Of a stretch of 64,000 bases of DNA, positions 61,493-64,000 are shown piece after piece. The stretch spans positions 248,028-312,027 of the forward strand of contig FR899629.1 in assembly GCA_000437435.1 (NCBI GenBank). The letters are read 5' to 3'. Made by a program: the position numbers and the translations under genes. The first letter of the stretch is position 1. Each line of letters opens with the position of its first letter. The stretch is from Clostridium sp. CAG:768. GTDB lineage: Bacteria > Cyanobacteriota > Vampirovibrionia > Gastranaerophilales > Gastranaerophilaceae. Below the pieces are notes generated by a model, which made no database searches, was not told the origin of the DNA, and was given only the letters and a program-made list of their open reading frames with translations.

Positions 61493-62706
61493 TCAGATTC
61501 CAACATGTTAATTTTATTCAAAACATCATCAAGAATATTCTTGGTGGTGTTTTTGTTTAGCAATATTTGTTGAACTGCTGAATTTACAATCGTATTCACT
61601 TCTTTTTGATCTTTTAAAGTCTTAAATGAAGGTTCTATTTTATAAAGTTGATTTGCACTAATTACACGAGCTTTTGCCATAAGATCATTTTTATCATATG
61701 TAGTATAAAAATCATCTTTTAAAGTTTCTTCATTGACAGCAAGTACATTTGTTAACTTTACAAGCTCTAATTGATTTTCATAATTTGTTAGAAATAAAGC
61801 AAATTTTAACGCTTCTTGTTTATGCTTTGCTCGAACAGGGATTACAAAATTCATTAAAGAAAAATCATTTTGACCTAATTTTCCAGTAATTTGAGGAGCT
61901 ACATCTGTGTTTTTATAAGTAGATGGAGCATTTTCTTTAATCATATTCAAGAAATTTGCACCGGCTTGGAAAAATACAATCTGTTCTGCCATATATTTTT
62001 CTAACGCTTCACGATGAGTTTGTGTGACAGATTCTTTTGGGATCAAATCTTTTTCATATAAGTTTTTAAAATAATCAAAAACTTGAATTGATTGGTCAGA
62101 ATTTATATTAAGAACTGTCACACCATATTTATTTAAAATTCTCAACATTGTATCATTTTCAGTAATATTAGGTAGCAAAACATATGCACCTGTTTTTTCT
62201 TTTATCAAAGGAGCAATTTCGCCTAAATCTTCAAATGTTTCTGGCATTTTAGCACCAGACTTTGAAAGAAGTTTTTTGTTATAAATAGTCACTGCAGAAG
62301 TCGCATACCAAGGAAGCGAATACAATTTTCCGTTATACTTTAATGAATTTATAATATGTTTATTAAATTGTCCAGTATACTGCTCATCAATTTCATATAA
62401 TGCACCTCTTTGAGCCAAAAGGGCTGAAAAATCAGGGTTTAAATTAATTAAATCAGGCGGATTAGCACTCAGGACTGATGCTAAAGTTCTTTTTTCTCCT
62501 TCAGAGAATGGAACATCTACCCATTTAATTTTTATTTCTGGATTTTGTTCCTCAAACTCTTTTATAACCTTGTTCATATAAGGTGAAAAATCACTCATTT
62601 GCAAAGTCCAAAAAATGATTTCATTGCTATTATCTTGATTCTTTCCATAAGGAATTGTAATTGCGACTAATAAAATTACAACTAATATTAAAAGAAATTT
62701 TTTCAT
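61489..62706 (-). CDS. ABC-type sugar-binding protein (family 1 solute-binding), membrane-tethered
   Basis: 405 residues. The N-terminal hydrophobic segment (5-20) has no lipobox cysteine and no clear cleavage site, so it is cleaved inefficiently or acts as an anchor. I-I-F-W-T-L-Q, the E-F-E-E-Q-N-P-E-I-K-I helix-strand, Y-N-G-K-L-Y-S-L-P-W-Y and Y-N-K-K-L-L are signatures of the maltose/UgpB-like class. No permease or ATPase gene is adjacent, so its partner transporter is elsewhere. Ligand likely a sugar or sugar phosphate. Confidence 0.88.
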   Translation of the reverse strand: MKKFLLILVVILLVAITIPYGKNQDNSNEIIFWTLQMSDFSPYMNKVIKEFEEQNPEIKIKWVDVPFSEGEKRTLASVLSANPPDLINLNPDFSALLAQRGALYEIDEQYTGQFNKHIINSLKYNGKLYSLPWYATSAVTIYNKKLLSKSGAKMPETFEDLGEIAPLIKEKTGAYVLLPNITENDTMLRILNKYGVTVLNINSDQSIQVFDYFKNLYEKDLIPKESVTQTHREALEKYMAEQIVFFQAGANFLNMIKENAPSTYKNTDVAPQITGKLGQNDFSLMNFVIPVRAKHKQEALKFALFLTNYENQLELVKLTNVLAVNEETLKDDFYTTYDKNDLMAKARVISANQLYKIEPSFKTLKDQKEVNTIVNSAVQQILLNKNTTKNILDDVLNKINMLESD

Positions 62707-62775
62707 TAAACACCCTTTTCAAATTTTCTCTATAATCATAAGAAGCATCTTTCAATGTAAGTTCTTATTTTATGC

Positions 62776-62781
62776 TACAAT
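62776..62781 (+). promoter_or_regulatory. -10 element of rarA, predicted leaderless
   Basis: TACAAT, exactly 6 nt before the ATG at 62788. No Shine-Dalgarno. Confidence 0.55.
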
Positions 62782-62787
62782 TATACT

Positions 62788-64000
62788 ATGAATAATCTAT
62801 TTACGGAATTAGAAAATCAAAATAAGCAAATACCGCTTGCAGAAATTCTTCGCCCTAAGACTCTTGAAGACTTTTTAGGTCAAAGTAATGTTGTATCACC
62901 TAATAGTCCTATTTTAAACCTTTTAAAAACAAACAGATTATTCTCTTTAATATTTTGGGGAACACCAGGATGTGGGAAAACAACACTTGCAAGACTAATT
63001 GCTACCAAAACAAATGCAAATTTTATTGAAATTTCAGCTGTTACATCTGGCGTAAAAGATATTAAAGATGCTGTTGAAAGTGCCAAAGAAGCACTAAGAT
63101 GCGGGCATAAAACAATTCTGTTTATAGACGAAATCCACAGATATTCAAAAACTCAACAAGATGCCCTATTACCACATTTGGAAAACGGAACATTATTTTT
63201 AATTGGATCAACTACTGAAAACCCATCTTTTCAAGTAGTACCTGCACTTTTATCAAGAGTTCAGGTCGTAAGATTAAATTCAATAGATGACACAAGTATG
63301 GACAAAATTATAAAAAAAGGTTTTGCATACTTGGCAAAAAATTATCTGCCTATGGATTGTGAAAGCGGTGCAATAGATTTTATAATAAACCTTGCTCGAG
63401 GAGATGCGAGATACGCACTTAATGTTGTTGAAAACGCATACTTTGCAAGTGATTTAAAAGATAACAGACGAAATTTAACAGTAAAAATTATTGAAGAAAT
63501 TTGCCAAAAAAGAAACACAAGATATTCTCAACAAGAGCATTATGACTGTGCGTCAGCTTTTCAAAAAAGTCTTAGAGGAAGTGACCCAGATGCTGCGATT
63601 TATTATCTTGCAAAAATGATCGCAGCAGGTGAAGATCCGAGATTTATTGCGCGTAGATTAATCACATGTTCTGCAGAAGATGTCGGAAACGCTGACCCAA
63701 ACGCATTAAATGTAGCAATTAATGCTTATAAAGCTGTTGAATTACTTGGACTTCCTGAAGGTCGAATTCCTCTTGCTCAAGCTGTAATTTACGTTGCTCG
63801 AGCTCCAAAATCAAATGAAACAGTAGTTGCAATAGATTCAGCTCTTCACGATATTGAAACAGGAAAAGACTTTCCACCCCCAATGCACCTTAGAGATGCT
63901 CATTACAAAGATGCAAAAAACTACGGATTCGGAATAGGTTACATATATTCACATGATGCACCAGATGTAAAACAACAATTTTTACCTGACGAACTTGTAG
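62788..64000 (+). CDS. rarA: Replication-associated recombination protein RarA (MgsA), 3' end beyond the window
   Basis: 404 codons are visible and no stop is reached. Walker A is G-T-P-G-C-G-K-T-T, Walker B F-I-D-E-I-H-R, sensor I G-S-T-T-E-N-P-S-F and the arginine finger region L-L-S-R; the C-terminal MgsA tetramerisation part includes R-G-S-D-P-D-A-A-I-Y-Y-L-A and A-E-D-V-G-N-A-D. RarA acts at stalled replication forks. Little is missing, since relatives are ~430-450 residues long. Confidence 0.95.
   Translation, partial: MNNLFTELENQNKQIPLAEILRPKTLEDFLGQSNVVSPNSPILNLLKTNRLFSLIFWGTPGCGKTTLARLIATKTNANFIEISAVTSGVKDIKDAVESAKEALRCGHKTILFIDEIHRYSKTQQDALLPHLENGTLFLIGSTTENPSFQVVPALLSRVQVVRLNSIDDTSMDKIIKKGFAYLAKNYLPMDCESGAIDFIINLARGDARYALNVVENAYFASDLKDNRRNLTVKIIEEICQKRNTRYSQQEHYDCASAFQKSLRGSDPDAAIYYLAKMIAAGEDPRFIARRLITCSAEDVGNADPNALNVAINAYKAVELLGLPEGRIPLAQAVIYVARAPKSNETVVAIDSALHDIETGKDFPPPMHLRDAHYKDAKNYGFGIGYIYSHDAPDVKQQFLPDELV

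Noticed and set aside
1..64000. CRISPR arrays, prophage, integrases, insertion sequences and defence islands.
   Set aside because: No array of regularly spaced direct repeats, transposase, integrase or phage structural gene was seen. The 78-bp repeats at 31313-32086 are coding.

Overview
The window is AT-rich, densely packed bacterial chromosome with about 50 protein genes, one tRNA and the RNase P RNA. I see no prophage, insertion sequence, rRNA or CRISPR array. It most resembles a non-photosynthetic relative of the Cyanobacteria, order Gastranaerophilales (Vampirovibrionia, 'Melainabacteria') from an animal gut. Reasons: an LdpA-type protein otherwise known from cyanobacteria (41333-42298); a Gram-negative envelope (GT9 heptosyltransferase-like enzyme, MurJ, PpiC lipoprotein, type IV pilin-like proteins); no photosynthesis genes; and several orphan proteins with short F-x-G/A motifs near an end. 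This placement is inference from gene content and was not tested by phylogeny.

Layout. 1-3840: 3' part of a sensor kinase, an organophosphate-type permease, a DnaQ-like exonuclease and thioredoxin. 3993-8453: a 1486-residue coiled-coil orphan with a long hydrophobic segment. 8488-15604: an exported GH13 protein, then a + strand run of ROK sugar kinase, GT9 transferase, GGDEF/HD-GYP protein, ThiL and IspD. 15711-22387: an orphan, a fused GT2-radical SAM protein, LipM with two paralogous secreted proteins, and a TPR protein. 22518-31282: NusB, a mini-regulator with its own operator, FtsY, an M14 peptidase, CysRS, a SpoIID/LytB protein, MurJ and TsaC. 31277-37105: a protein of ten 26-residue repeats, LipA, E3 (Lpd), Alr and a LysR regulator. 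37218-43053: a paralogous orphan pair, a PQ-loop protein, ProB-ProA, tRNA-Ser(CGA), the LdpA-like protein and a HAD phosphatase. 43055-50694: nitroreductase, TyrA, MtnA, RuvC and a GrpE-DnaJ-beta-propeller-methyltransferase run. 50780-57886: an orphan, MurA, a duplicated RWYD protein, Mfd and the PpiC lipoprotein. 57948-64000: rnpB, two prepilin-like genes (one frameshifted in a G10 tract), orphans, a sugar-binding protein and the 5' part of RarA.

Functional links. LipM and LipA together make lipoyl groups used by complexes that contain an E3 such as Lpd. Alr, MurA, MurJ, the SpoIID/LytB protein and the M14 peptidase make, export and remodel peptidoglycan. ProB and ProA give the first two steps of proline synthesis. 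GrpE and DnaJ are DnaK partners; dnaK is not here.

Three cross-cutting patterns stand out. First, starts fall into two classes: many have a Shine-Dalgarno sequence, while at least twelve have none and instead a -10 hexamer ending 5-7 nt before the start codon, which predicts leaderless mRNAs. Second, six convergent gene pairs overlap at their stop codons with no terminator between them. Third, a prepilin-like gene is broken only by the length of a ten-base homopolymer in its leader, as expected of a phase-variable gene or a base-count error.
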